A DNA stretch of 64,000 bases from Holzapfeliella floricola DSM 23037 = JCM 16512 (lineage in GTDB: Bacteria; Bacillota; Bacilli; Lactobacillales; Lactobacillaceae), in the NCBI RefSeq assembly GCF_001436605.1, contig NZ_AYZL01000008.1:1-64000 (forward strand), in the 5' to 3' direction. Below the pieces are notes generated by a model that was not told the DNA's origin, did no database searches, and saw only the letters and a program-made list of their open reading frames with translations. Position numbers and translations under genes: made by a program. This document shows positions 8,580 to 16,989 of the stretch, in pieces (position 1 is the stretch's first letter; each line of letters opens with the position of its first letter).

Positions 8580-9224
8580 TTATGAAACAATTTCTACTGT
8601 AGCATATAAGATACCTGCAGAAGGAATTTGATTATTTGGCATTGCAACGTCAAGTTGACGTGGATTTGAATAAGCAAAGGTACCAGTATCATTAACCGTT
8701 CGATACCATACTGTACCGTCAGACAATGTGATTTTTAGTTTCGTTCCTTTAGGGAAGACAGATAAGTTAGCGGCGACACCGCTGTAACCCATATTCGAAC
8801 CCAAAACAGCAGGATCATAAAAACTAAGCTTGAATGTGCCTTGGTTTGAAGTTTGTTCAGCTGCTTGAGAAACAGCTGCTGGAGCTTGAGTCTGTGCAGC
8901 AACTTCTTGTTGGCGTTGTTGTTCTTGTAATTGAGCTTGTTTTTCAGCTTCTAAACGTTCTTGTTCTTTAACTTGGGCTTGGCGTTGTTGTTCAGCTAAA
9001 ACATTAGCTTTAAATGTTTCTTTTTGTTGTTCAACTTGCTGATTATCATAATCAGTGATAATTTGTTTAGCGTGGGTCAATTCACTTACTAGCTGTTGAT
9101 TAACCATGTAAGTTTGTGGTTGATTGGTTGCAAATACAGTAGTTAGACGATTACCTAATCCAATAATTAAAAATATTGTTAGTGTTGCTAATGTTATAAT
9201 AATTGATTTTTTAGTGTTAAAAAT
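8580..9224 (-). CDS. Secreted 3D-domain wall protein, probable ATT start
   Basis: About 214 residues: a signal/anchor helix (ITLATLTIFLIIGLG), a Gln/Glu/Lys-rich coiled coil of about 80 residues, an Ala/Gln linker, then a C-terminal 3D domain with the conserved NDTG and QLDVAMPN motifs. 3D domains resemble the RlpA/MltA catalytic barrel and act on peptidoglycan. The only AAAGGAG site (9239-9233) is followed 8 bases later by ATT at 9224. The in-frame ATG (9248) and TTG (9263) lie upstream of that site and at the predicted mRNA 5' end, so I prefer ATT. A conventional annotation would probably begin at 9248. The 3D domain is nearly identical in protein to the one at 30564-31178. Confidence 0.8.
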   Translation of the reverse strand: MFNTKKSIIITLATLTIFLIIGLGNRLTTVFATNQPQTYMVNQQLVSELTHAKQIITDYDNQQVEQQKETFKANVLAEQQRQAQVKEQERLEAEKQAQLQEQQRQQEVAAQTQAPAAVSQAAEQTSNQGTFKLSFYDPAVLGSNMGYSGVAANLSVFPKGTKLKITLSDGTVWYRTVNDTGTFAYSNPRQLDVAMPNNQIPSAGILYATVEIVS

Positions 9225-9268
9225 AAGAATCTCTCCTTTATTAAGCATGCAGGTATTGAACAATATCT

Positions 9269-9295
9269 ATTATACGTTATCATTATTGCGGACAA
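9269..9295 (-). promoter_or_regulatory. Promoter of the 3D-domain gene
   Basis: Minus-strand TATAAT at 9274-9269 with TTGTCC at 9295-9290 (15-base spacer, slightly short; TTTGTC shifted by one base gives 16). It predicts transcription starting near 9262, at the upstream TTG and only 14 bases before the ATG at 9248. This matters for choosing the translation start. Confidence 0.55.
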
Positions 9296-9386
9296 ATGAT
9301 GATAATGTTACAAAATGCGGTATAATTGTTACATCGAAACATTGTTGTAATATAAGGGAGCTGTGAATTAGAAAAGAGGAGTAAAT

Positions 9387-9752
9387 ATGAAGACAAAAAC
9401 TTATTTTCCTATTATAATGGGTGGAATTGCCGCTCTTATTACGTTTATAATGGGACTATATCTTGCTTATCAAAACTTTCACTTATCTGCGGAGATTTCG
9501 TTGGGTATTGCAATCGTTTTGGCAATTTTGATGTTTAGTTTGACTTATATGAGAGCACAAGCCTCTTTGAAAATTAAGAAAATTGTTTTGAAATATAACT
9601 TAACTTCTGCAGAATTGGCACAGATAACACAAAGACGTGAACGTGATTTTCCAATCACAAATGGTAAACTACAATTAATTGTGCCCTATCGTTATTGGGC
9701 ACAAATTTTGACAAAATTAGAAAAATACGAAAGAGAGCATCCAACTAATTAA
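9387..9752 (+). CDS. Unknown two-helix membrane protein
   Basis: A 121-residue protein with two membrane helices (about residues 8-28 and 37-57) followed by a charged cytoplasmic domain of about 60 residues. I do not recognise it. The ATG has AGAGGAG upstream. Its TAA stop shares a base with the ATG of the following ABC-F gene (TAATG), so the two are translationally coupled and the protein may work with, or be dosed against, that ATPase. Confidence 0.72.
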   Translation: MKTKTYFPIIMGGIAALITFIMGLYLAYQNFHLSAEISLGIAIVLAILMFSLTYMRAQASLKIKKIVLKYNLTSAELAQITQRRERDFPITNGKLQLIVPYRYWAQILTKLEKYEREHPTN

Positions 9753-11299
9753 TGGCAGTTTTAACAATTAATAACTTATCACATACTTTTATCGACAAAG
9801 AAATTTACAGAGAGACCGCTTTACAATTAAATAAAGAAGACCATTTAGGTATTACAGGTCAAAATGGTGTTGGGAAAAGTACACTAATTAAAATTTTGAC
9901 TGGTGAAATGACACCTGATGAAGGTGAAATCACATGGCAAAAGAATTTACACATTGGTTATTTAGACCAATACGCTAACTTAAAGCCTGGACAAAGTGTT
10001 CGCCAATTTTTACGTACAGCTTTTGATTGGCTTTATGAACAAGAACAAAAAATGCAAGGCTTGTACGAACAATATGCAACTGAAATGGATGATGAATACT
10101 TAGAAAAAGCGGGTAAACTTCAGACATTACTTGAAGAACGCGGTTTCTACGATATTGATACTAAAATTGAAGTTGTAGCTAGTGGGCTAGGTATTGATGC
10201 AATCGGGTATGAGCATGATGTTAGTCAACTATCTGGTGGACAGCGTTCTAAATTGATTTTAGCTAAACTATTACTGGAACATCCTGATGTTTTACTTCTT
10301 GATGAACCAACTAACTACCTTGATACCAACCATATTGATTGGTTGTCTGATTTCTTGAATAATTTTGCAGGCGCATTTATTGTAGTTAGTCATGATCAAG
10401 ACTTTTTGGACAAGATTACTAACGTGATTGCTGATATTGAGTTTGGTAAAATCACTAAATATACAGGTAGTCTCGAGCAAGCAATGAAGCAAAAAGAAGC
10501 TAACCAAATTACGTACATGAAGGCTTTTGAAAATCAACAAAAACATATTGAAAAAACAGAAGCTTATATTCGTAAATTTAAAGCTGGTTCTCGTTCAAAA
10601 AGTGCGCAAAGTCGTCAAAAACAATTGAATCGACTAGATCGAATGACACCGCCTAAATTTAATAAACAAGCTAATTTAGAATTCGATTATCAACCAATTT
10701 CTGCTCGTATCCTAGTAAATGCTGCAAACTTAAAAATAGGTTATGATGGAAAAGCATTGGTTGAACATCCGTTTAACTTTTCAGTTGCAAATGGTGAAAT
10801 TGTAGCGATTAAAGGGTTTAATGGTATTGGAAAATCAACACTATTAAAAACTTTACTCAACATCATTCCTGAAATTGATGGAGACATTGAATTAGCGCAT
10901 AATGTCAAAATCAATTACTTTGAGCAAACACTAAAATGGGCCAATAAAAAAGATACACCACTTCAAATTTTACAAGCACAATATCCAGACCAAGAGTCAA
11001 AACACTTACGTCAAATTTTAGCGCGAACAGGACTGACTGCACAACAAGTGATGTCTGAAGTTGGTACACTTTCTGGTGGGGAACAAATGAAGGTTAAGTT
11101 AGCTAGTTTGATGAATCAAACTAGTAATTTAATGTTTCTTGATGAACCAACAAACCATTTGGATACTGCCACAAAAGGTGCATTAAGACGTGCAATTCAA
11201 GACTATGAAGGTGGCGTTATCATCGTTAGTCATGAGGCTGATTTCTTTGAAGGTGATTGGGTCGATAAGGTTATCGATATTGAAGCAATGAACAAATAA
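9752..11299 (+). CDS. ABC-F family ATPase
   Basis: A 515-residue protein with two ABC nucleotide-binding domains in one chain and no membrane segments. Walker A motifs are GQNGVGKS (about 36) and GFNGIGKS (about 355). Signatures are LSGGQRSK and LSGGEQMK; Walker B motifs are LLLDEPTNYLD and MFLDEPTNHLD. A charged linker of about 70 residues (including SRSKSAQSRQKQ) lies between the domains. ABC-F proteins act on the ribosome as translation factors or antibiotic-resistance proteins. Which subclass this belongs to cannot be settled by eye; a housekeeping factor is more likely than a resistance determinant. Confidence 0.88.
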   Translation: MAVLTINNLSHTFIDKEIYRETALQLNKEDHLGITGQNGVGKSTLIKILTGEMTPDEGEITWQKNLHIGYLDQYANLKPGQSVRQFLRTAFDWLYEQEQKMQGLYEQYATEMDDEYLEKAGKLQTLLEERGFYDIDTKIEVVASGLGIDAIGYEHDVSQLSGGQRSKLILAKLLLEHPDVLLLDEPTNYLDTNHIDWLSDFLNNFAGAFIVVSHDQDFLDKITNVIADIEFGKITKYTGSLEQAMKQKEANQITYMKAFENQQKHIEKTEAYIRKFKAGSRSKSAQSRQKQLNRLDRMTPPKFNKQANLEFDYQPISARILVNAANLKIGYDGKALVEHPFNFSVANGEIVAIKGFNGIGKSTLLKTLLNIIPEIDGDIELAHNVKINYFEQTLKWANKKDTPLQILQAQYPDQESKHLRQILARTGLTAQQVMSEVGTLSGGEQMKVKLASLMNQTSNLMFLDEPTNHLDTATKGALRRAIQDYEGGVIIVSHEADFFEGDWVDKVIDIEAMNK

Positions 11300-11315
11300 A
11301 AGGAGTTTCATCAAG

Positions 11316-12575
11316 ATGAACAAACGCTATGTTGATATTGTTCTAAACACCTGTTTAATGGCAGGAAAAATTATGATTCAAAGTGGTTCAGAGATGTACC
11401 GTGTTGAAGATACAATTAACCATATTGCTAAAAACGCAGGTCTAAAAGATCCAGTTGTTTTTTCAACACCAACTGGATTATTCGTGGGTGTTAATCATCA
11501 TCCCATTGTGCAATTAACACAAGTTTATGTTCGAACAATCAACTTAGAAAAAGTTCATCGTGTCAATCGGCTTTCTCGTGAATTTGGGGCTAGAAAAATC
11601 ACTCTACATGAGCTACATCAAGGGTTACATGAAATACATGAGAATACACCGTCTTTTTCACACTACTTGAAAGTGCTATCCACAGCATTATTAAGTGCAA
11701 CATTAATGGTATTATCAGTTGGCCAGTTTAACCTAGCTGAATTTTGTCTCGTACCAATTGCGGGAATGTTAGCGTACTCTGCTAATAACCTTGTTAATCG
11801 TTACACAAATATTAAGTTCTTGTCGCAAGTCATCGCTTCGATGGTTGTCGCGGCATTTGCAATTTTAATGGTGCGGCTATCTTTAGCGCAAAACATGGAT
11901 GCATTAATTGTAGGTGGTGTTTTACCACTAGTTCCAGGACTTGCTATTATGAACTCACTGCGAGATCTTTTTGCAGGACACCTGTTAACAGGTGTTGCTC
12001 GTGGTATGGAGGCACTGATTACTGCTGCTGCAATTGGTGGAGGGGTGGCAACGGTTCTGAGATTTTCTGGTAATAATATGGGAACATTGTCCACTGCACT
12101 TTATCTACCATTTGAACAACAAGTTTTAATTAATATTTTATTTAGTTTCTTAGGAACAGTTGGATTTGCGGTTGTTGTTGATGTTCCAGCAAAAGCCTTA
12201 CCTTATTGTGGTTTTTCAGGAATGTTGGGTTGGATGGTTTATTGGATTGGGACTAACTCAGGATCTGGTCATATGATGGCTTATCTATTGGGTGCATTTG
12301 CGGTTGGTATTTTAAGTATCGTTTTCGCAAGAACTAAAAAAATGCCAGTTATCATTTTCAATATTCCAGCCATTGTGCCGCTAGTTCCTGGAGTCACTGC
12401 TTATCAAGCTATCAGGCAAGTAGCAATCGGTGGAATTGACGAAGCAATTCGCTTGAGCTTCACAGTGATGATTATCACAGCTGCGATTGCGGTTGGCTTT
12501 ATGCTATCGCAGGTATGTGGGCAGTTAACTTCACATATTCAACATAATTATTACGAGAAAAAATATAAGCTATAA
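11316..12575 (+). CDS. ThrE-type threonine/serine exporter
   Basis: A 419-residue fusion of both ThrE halves. Residues about 10-250 are the DUF1212-type cytoplasmic/membrane unit, which starts with a conserved GSEMYRVEDT segment. Residues about 270-410 are the DUF3815-type membrane unit. About 10 membrane helices in all. Family members export threonine, serine or small peptides by proton antiport. Many Firmicutes carry the two halves as separate genes; here they are one. It starts 16 bases after the ABC-F stop with AAAGGAG, so it is probably the last gene of the 9387-12575 operon. Confidence 0.85.
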   Translation: MNKRYVDIVLNTCLMAGKIMIQSGSEMYRVEDTINHIAKNAGLKDPVVFSTPTGLFVGVNHHPIVQLTQVYVRTINLEKVHRVNRLSREFGARKITLHELHQGLHEIHENTPSFSHYLKVLSTALLSATLMVLSVGQFNLAEFCLVPIAGMLAYSANNLVNRYTNIKFLSQVIASMVVAAFAILMVRLSLAQNMDALIVGGVLPLVPGLAIMNSLRDLFAGHLLTGVARGMEALITAAAIGGGVATVLRFSGNNMGTLSTALYLPFEQQVLINILFSFLGTVGFAVVVDVPAKALPYCGFSGMLGWMVYWIGTNSGSGHMMAYLLGAFAVGILSIVFARTKKMPVIIFNIPAIVPLVPGVTAYQAIRQVAIGGIDEAIRLSFTVMIITAAIAVGFMLSQVCGQLTSHIQHNYYEKKYKL

Positions 12576-12607
12576 AAAAAGCTGACGAATTTATCGTCAG
12601 CTTTTTT
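12574..12607. terminator. Bidirectional terminator
   Basis: AAAAAAAGCTGACGA and its complement around a five-base loop with flanking A and T tracts, between the convergent ThrE gene and the ABC exporter operon. Confidence 0.85.
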
Positions 12608-12616
12608 ATTTGTGAT

Positions 12617-14401
12617 TTATTCAAAAACCATTTGGTTATGATAAAGTTCACTGTAAAAACCATTTTCTTTAAGTAGTTCTTCATGAGACCCTAACTCGAT
12701 GATATTTCCATTTCTAAGAACAGAAATTTTGTGAGCATTGAGAATTGTTTTCAAACGGTGAGCAATAACAAAACTTGTACGGCCTTCAATGACGTTATCC
12801 ATAGCTGCTTGAATTTTAGCTTCAGTAACAGTATCGACGTTTGATGTTGCTTCATCAAGAATCAATATTTTTGGATTTGTGATAATTGTTCTAGCAATTG
12901 AAATTAGTTGTTTTTGACCAGCAGAAAAGACTGAATTGTCATCACTAATTTTAGTTTCATAGCCATTTTCAAGACCTTCAATAAAGTCATGGATATTTGC
13001 TTGTTTAGCAGCATCAACAACCTCTTCATGAGTAGCATCTGGTTTACCAAACTTAATGTTATCAGCAATTGTTCCAGAGAACAGTTGTGGATCTTGCAAA
13101 ACAATCCCAACATTTTGACGTAAGTTTTCAAGATCCATTTCACGAATGTCAACGCCATCAATTGTGATGGCTCCTGAATCAACATCATAAAATCGGTTCA
13201 TCAAGTTCATAACCGTTGTTTTACCTGAGCCTGTAGGACCAACTAATGCAACCATTTCACCACGCTTGGCTTCGATTGTAATGCCATGTAAAACTTCTTT
13301 TCCTTCAACGTAACTAAAGTGAACATCATCGATTTTTACGTTATCGTTTACACCATTAAAAGTCTTACCATTTTGTGGTCGAACTTCGTCAGGCTGTTCT
13401 AAAACTTCATTAATACGACGTGCACCAGTGATAGCTAGTTGAATCATGTTATAAAGTGAAGTCATTGTGATGATGGGTTGGTAATATTGTGAGGCATATT
13501 GAACAAATACCACAACTAGCCCTAAACCAGAAGCAACAGACATATTACCACTGAGGACTAGCCAGGAACCAACAAATGTAACAAGTGCCGTGTTAAGTAA
13601 AGCAAAACCATTCATTAATGGATATAAGACACTTGACCAAAACTGTCCTTGGAATGATTTAGGCCTTACTTCGTTGTCATTATAGTTTGTGAATTTTGCG
13701 ATTGAATCTTTTTGAAGACCATTTGTAATAATAACCTTTTGACCTGCAATTTGTTCGTTTACGTACCCATTTAATTTACCAACTGCATCTTGTTGGGCAT
13801 TGACATTCTTTTGAGCCTTCAAAATGACAACGGCAGCTAAAATAATAGCAACCGGTGTAGAAGCAATTGTTACCCAAGCGAGTGTGGCATCACGAGTAAA
13901 CATAATCCAAATCATTCCGATGAACAAAGCGACGGAAGAAAAAATTTCAAACAACGCTTGATTCATTGCATTAAAAATATTATCTAAGTCTGATGTGTAA
14001 AGTGATAACATATCACCGTCTGAGTGAGAATCAAAGTAATTAATTCTCATTTTTTGCATTTTACCAAACAGACCAGTTCTCATGTTACCAGCACCGCGTC
14101 CGGATACTTGCGAAATGAGTAGTGTGCTGGCAAACATTGAAATAGCATATCCAACATAGAATAAAACCATCATTAGTAAAGCCGAGTGGAAGGCGTTTAA
14201 ATTTGCACCAGCACGGGTGGCTGGATTCATCCATTCTTGTAAATAATTAGTCAAGTTAGTAATAGCTTGTCCCATGTAGATAGGAGCGTTAACTTGTAAA
14301 TAAGTGGCAACAATAGTTAATAAAATAACTACAGCCATAATCCATTTAAAGGGACTAAGGTAATGCGCATAAAACTTTGCGGCACCTTTTAAATCTTTCA
14401 T
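12617..14401 (-). CDS. Heterodimeric ABC exporter, catalytically complete subunit
   Basis: A 594-residue half-transporter: six-helix membrane domain (residues about 15-320) fused to an ATPase domain. Walker A is GPTGSGKT (about 388) and Walker B LILDEATSNVD (about 511) keeps the catalytic Glu. The signature reads FSAGQKQ instead of LSGGQ. The gene follows its partner by 18 bases with GAGGAGG upstream, so the two make one operon and one heterodimer of the EfrAB/LmrCD/BmrCD class. These export cationic drugs or lipids. The altered signature here and the altered Walker B in the partner together make one degenerate ATP site, as in that class. Confidence 0.88.
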   Translation of the reverse strand: MKDLKGAAKFYAHYLSPFKWIMAVVILLTIVATYLQVNAPIYMGQAITNLTNYLQEWMNPATRAGANLNAFHSALLMMVLFYVGYAISMFASTLLISQVSGRGAGNMRTGLFGKMQKMRINYFDSHSDGDMLSLYTSDLDNIFNAMNQALFEIFSSVALFIGMIWIMFTRDATLAWVTIASTPVAIILAAVVILKAQKNVNAQQDAVGKLNGYVNEQIAGQKVIITNGLQKDSIAKFTNYNDNEVRPKSFQGQFWSSVLYPLMNGFALLNTALVTFVGSWLVLSGNMSVASGLGLVVVFVQYASQYYQPIITMTSLYNMIQLAITGARRINEVLEQPDEVRPQNGKTFNGVNDNVKIDDVHFSYVEGKEVLHGITIEAKRGEMVALVGPTGSGKTTVMNLMNRFYDVDSGAITIDGVDIREMDLENLRQNVGIVLQDPQLFSGTIADNIKFGKPDATHEEVVDAAKQANIHDFIEGLENGYETKISDDNSVFSAGQKQLISIARTIITNPKILILDEATSNVDTVTEAKIQAAMDNVIEGRTSFVIAHRLKTILNAHKISVLRNGNIIELGSHEELLKENGFYSELYHNQMVFE

Positions 14402-14419
14402 AAAGGTATTTCCTCCTCA

Positions 14420-16135
14420 CTATTTATCTTCTTTTGCAATTTGTGTGTTATAAATTTCTTGATAATAATTATTATTTTTAACTAAATCGTCGTGGGTGCC
14501 AATTCCAACAATCTGACCATGGTCTAATACAATAATCTTGTTAGCATGAATAATTGAAGAAATTTTTTCTGAAATAATAAATGTTGTTGTCCCATTTAAA
14601 TCACGATCAAGACCTTCTTGAACTCTTTTTTCAGATTGGGCATCTAAAGCACTAGTTGAGTCATCAAGAATTAAAATTTCAGGGTGAGAGATAACACCAC
14701 GTGTAATTGATAGACGTTGTTTTTGTCCACCCGAAAAGTTTGCACTACGTTCTTCTACTTTTGCATCATACTTACCGTCAAGTTTTTCAATAAATTCAGA
14801 AGCCTGTGCAATATTTGCAGCCCACTTCATATCTTCTAAAGTGGCATTTTCATTACCCTGACGTAAATTTTCTGCAATGGTTCCAGAAAATAACGTAGAA
14901 CGTTGTAATACAAAAGAAATAGTTCCTTGAAGCGATTTTTGGTTAACATCTTTAATGTTTTTGCCACCGACTTTAACGGTTCCTTCTTGTGGATCGTAAA
15001 GACGTGGAATCAATTGAGCCAGTGTTGATTTACCAGAACCGGTCGCACCAACAATTCCAACTTGTTCACCAGGTTTAGCTGAGAAGCTAACATCTTTGAT
15101 GGTAGGTTCGTCATCCCCAGGGTAAGTGAAGGAAACATGATCAAATTCAACTGATCCACTAAGTTTTTCAGGGGCAACGTCTGGAAATTGTAAACCAGGT
15201 TTTGTTTCAAAAATTTCTTGTAGACGTTTCAAAGAAACAAATGCACGAGAAGAAGTGGTCATCATTAATCCAGCTGTGATGATAGCAAATAAGATTTGCA
15301 TTAAATACTGGGTAAATGCATTGATAGAAGCTAGCATAGCTGGATTAGTATTGATAATATCACCAATTAAAAAGATTGAAGCAGCAACTGCTAAGTTCCC
15401 GATTAAGAAGAATGAAGGAATCAAAATTGAAAATAGGTTACCAATAACAATTGTTAAACCAGTCATGTCATCAGATGACTTACTAAATGTCTTGAATTGG
15501 CTGTCTTCTTGCACAAATGATTTAACAACACGCATTCCCATCAAGTTCTCACGAGCTAAGCGGTTATTGTTTTCAATGTAAGTTTGAATTTTGCCAAAGT
15601 ATTTTCCCATTTTAGAAAATGAGAAAGCACAAACTAAAATGATAGCAATCATCATGACGATGATCATCCACCATAGTTGTGGAAGTGTCATAACAGCTAA
15701 AATAAATGCCCCAACAAATAAAATAGGCACACGCATAATTTGTTGCAAAAAGTTCATGACAATTAGTTGCACTTGGTTAATGTCATTAGTCATTCTCACA
15801 ACTAAGTTAGCTGATGATAACTCTTCAATGTTTGAAAGTGAAAAGCTTTGAATCTTACGATAAGTAGCTTCACGCATATCTGCCGCTACACCTTGTGCTA
15901 CTTTAGCAGCGAAGTAAGTGTTAAATACACCTGCTATGATACCAATAATTGCAAGTGCAATTAATTGCATCCCTAAGTTGACAACATTAGAGCGATCGCT
16001 GGAAATGATGGCACTAATCATATCTTGAAGCAAGTGAGGTTGCCAAAGTGTTGCAAATGCAACAATGATGACACCAAGACTTGCAAAGAAGATATCTTTG
16101 TTATACCGTTTTAAAAAAGGTATTAAAGTCTTCAT
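14420..16135 (-). CDS. Heterodimeric ABC exporter, degenerate-site subunit
   Basis: A 571-residue half-transporter: six membrane helices followed by an ATPase domain with Walker A GATGSGKS (about 361) and a canonical signature FSGGQKQ. The Walker B reads LILDDSTSALD (about 487), where Asp replaces the catalytic Glu. The same replacement marks the inactive-site partner in heterodimeric exporters such as TM287/288 and LmrCD. It is the first gene of the minus-strand operon and has AGGAGG eight bases before the ATG. The substrate is not predictable; multidrug export is the usual role. Confidence 0.88.
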   Translation of the reverse strand: MKTLIPFLKRYNKDIFFASLGVIIVAFATLWQPHLLQDMISAIISSDRSNVVNLGMQLIALAIIGIIAGVFNTYFAAKVAQGVAADMREATYRKIQSFSLSNIEELSSANLVVRMTNDINQVQLIVMNFLQQIMRVPILFVGAFILAVMTLPQLWWMIIVMMIAIILVCAFSFSKMGKYFGKIQTYIENNNRLARENLMGMRVVKSFVQEDSQFKTFSKSSDDMTGLTIVIGNLFSILIPSFFLIGNLAVAASIFLIGDIINTNPAMLASINAFTQYLMQILFAIITAGLMMTTSSRAFVSLKRLQEIFETKPGLQFPDVAPEKLSGSVEFDHVSFTYPGDDEPTIKDVSFSAKPGEQVGIVGATGSGKSTLAQLIPRLYDPQEGTVKVGGKNIKDVNQKSLQGTISFVLQRSTLFSGTIAENLRQGNENATLEDMKWAANIAQASEFIEKLDGKYDAKVEERSANFSGGQKQRLSITRGVISHPEILILDDSTSALDAQSEKRVQEGLDRDLNGTTTFIISEKISSIIHANKIIVLDHGQIVGIGTHDDLVKNNNYYQEIYNTQIAKEDK

Positions 16136-16254
16136 AAAAAGTTTCCTCCTAAATATTATTAATTTATGGGTTAATAAGTATATATAGAAGACTTTACCAC
16201 TTATTTAAAATTAGATGCAAGTAATTTGTCGTAAGAAGTTTAGGGGGGTTTTTA

Positions 16255-16755
16255 GTGGTTAAAACTAGCTTTAAATTAGCGCAAAAAAAAGATTTAGCTG
16301 AAGTTATTAGAATCTATAATCAAGGTGTTCTAACATTAAAAGCGGCACCTGATGTTGAAGTTGTAACTGTTGATGAAAAAGAGGAATGGTTTGAAGGACA
16401 TTTAAATAGCCAACATCCTTTGTGGCTCATGACTGATTTGCAAAATCAAGTTATGGGGTGGGTAAGTCTATCTAAAATGTATGATCGCATGGTATATGAT
16501 ATCAGCGTTGAAATCAGTATTTATATCGATGAAAAATTTCAAGGGCAAGGATTGGCAACAAAAGCAATTACTTTTAGTGAAAATCAAGCTCAACAATTAG
16601 GGTATCGCAATATTGTGGCATTGATATTTTCACATAATCATCCCAGCAAGAAGTTATTTAAAAAAAATGGCTACAAACACTACGGTCAATATCCAGACAT
16701 CGCGATGATTAAAGAAAATATTGTCAGCGTAGATATTTTTGGTAAGAAAATTTGA
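16255..16755 (+). CDS. GNAT N-acetyltransferase, phosphinothricin type
   Basis: A 166-residue single-domain GNAT protein. The acetyl-CoA loop is FQGQGLATKA, preceded by the beta strand VEISIYID, and SHNHPSKKLFKKNGY matches the C-terminal part of the PAT/YwnH subgroup. Members acetylate amino-acid-like compounds such as phosphinothricin or methionine sulfoximine; the real substrate here is unknown. GTG start at 16255, preceded by AGGGGGG. It is divergent from the ABC exporter. No terminator is obvious before the promoter of the downstream RNA, whose -35 box overlaps the end of this gene. Confidence 0.85.
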   Translation: MVKTSFKLAQKKDLAEVIRIYNQGVLTLKAAPDVEVVTVDEKEEWFEGHLNSQHPLWLMTDLQNQVMGWVSLSKMYDRMVYDISVEISIYIDEKFQGQGLATKAITFSENQAQQLGYRNIVALIFSHNHPSKKLFKKNGYKHYGQYPDIAMIKENIVSVDIFGKKI

Positions 16756-16780
16756 AAAGTCGATTAAAATAGATTATAAT
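16752..16780 (+). promoter_or_regulatory. Promoter of the MFS leader RNA
   Basis: TTGAAA at 16752-16757 and TATAAT at 16775-16780 with an exact 17-base spacer, one of the best matches to the housekeeping sigma consensus in the window. It starts inside the last codon of the acetyltransferase gene and predicts transcription from about 16787. Confidence 0.75.
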
Positions 16781-16786
16781 ATATTT

Positions 16787-16964
16787 ATGCGATGAGTCGA
16801 AAAAGTACAGCAATGTACATTTCAAGCTTAGAAGACACCTAGTGTTCAATCACAGCGCGGGAAGCGCGGAGTTGTAAAGCAGATGTGAACTGCTTTACAC
16901 ATTTTATTTTATAAGATGCTTCACTTTAATCACCTAACGTTTTTAACGTTAGGTGATTTTTTTT
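16787..16964 (+). ncRNA. Structured leader RNA or small RNA before MFS gene
   Basis: About 178 bases between a strong promoter and a strong terminator. Hairpins visible by eye: GUACA/UGUAC closed by a GCAA tetraloop (about 16816-16829), ACAC/GUGU (about 16847-16857), CGCG/CGCG (about 16867-16879), and a 9-bp perfect stem GTAAAGCAG/CTGCTTTAC (about 16884-16908). The terminator at 16928-16964 follows. A 16-codon reading frame starts at ATG 16792 (MSRKSTAM...) and stops at 16840-16842 but has no ribosome binding site. I do not recognise a known riboswitch class. It could be an attenuator controlling the exporter or an independent small RNA. Confidence 0.6.
16928..16964 (+). terminator. Strong terminator or attenuator before the MFS gene
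   Basis: Perfect 14-bp stem AATCACCTAACGTT/AACGTTAGGTGATT with a three-base loop and six following T. It ends 25 bases before the exporter ATG and leaves the exporter ribosome binding site just outside. No promoter is apparent between it and the gene, so exporter expression should need readthrough. Confidence 0.85.
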
Positions 16965-16989
16965 ATTCAATTATAAAGGAGATGTAATC

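Noticed and set aside
9275-9320. WalR-like repeat before the 3D-domain gene at 8580
   Set aside because: At the position matching the other two promoters the sequence is CATCAT-N5-CGCAAT. TGTAAC hexamers nearby are not in the required N5 direct arrangement.
9124-9366. Open frame of 80 codons on the plus strand opposite the 3D-domain gene start
   Set aside because: It is antisense to the signal peptide and promoter of the minus-strand gene, has no ribosome binding site, and its sequence is not protein-like.
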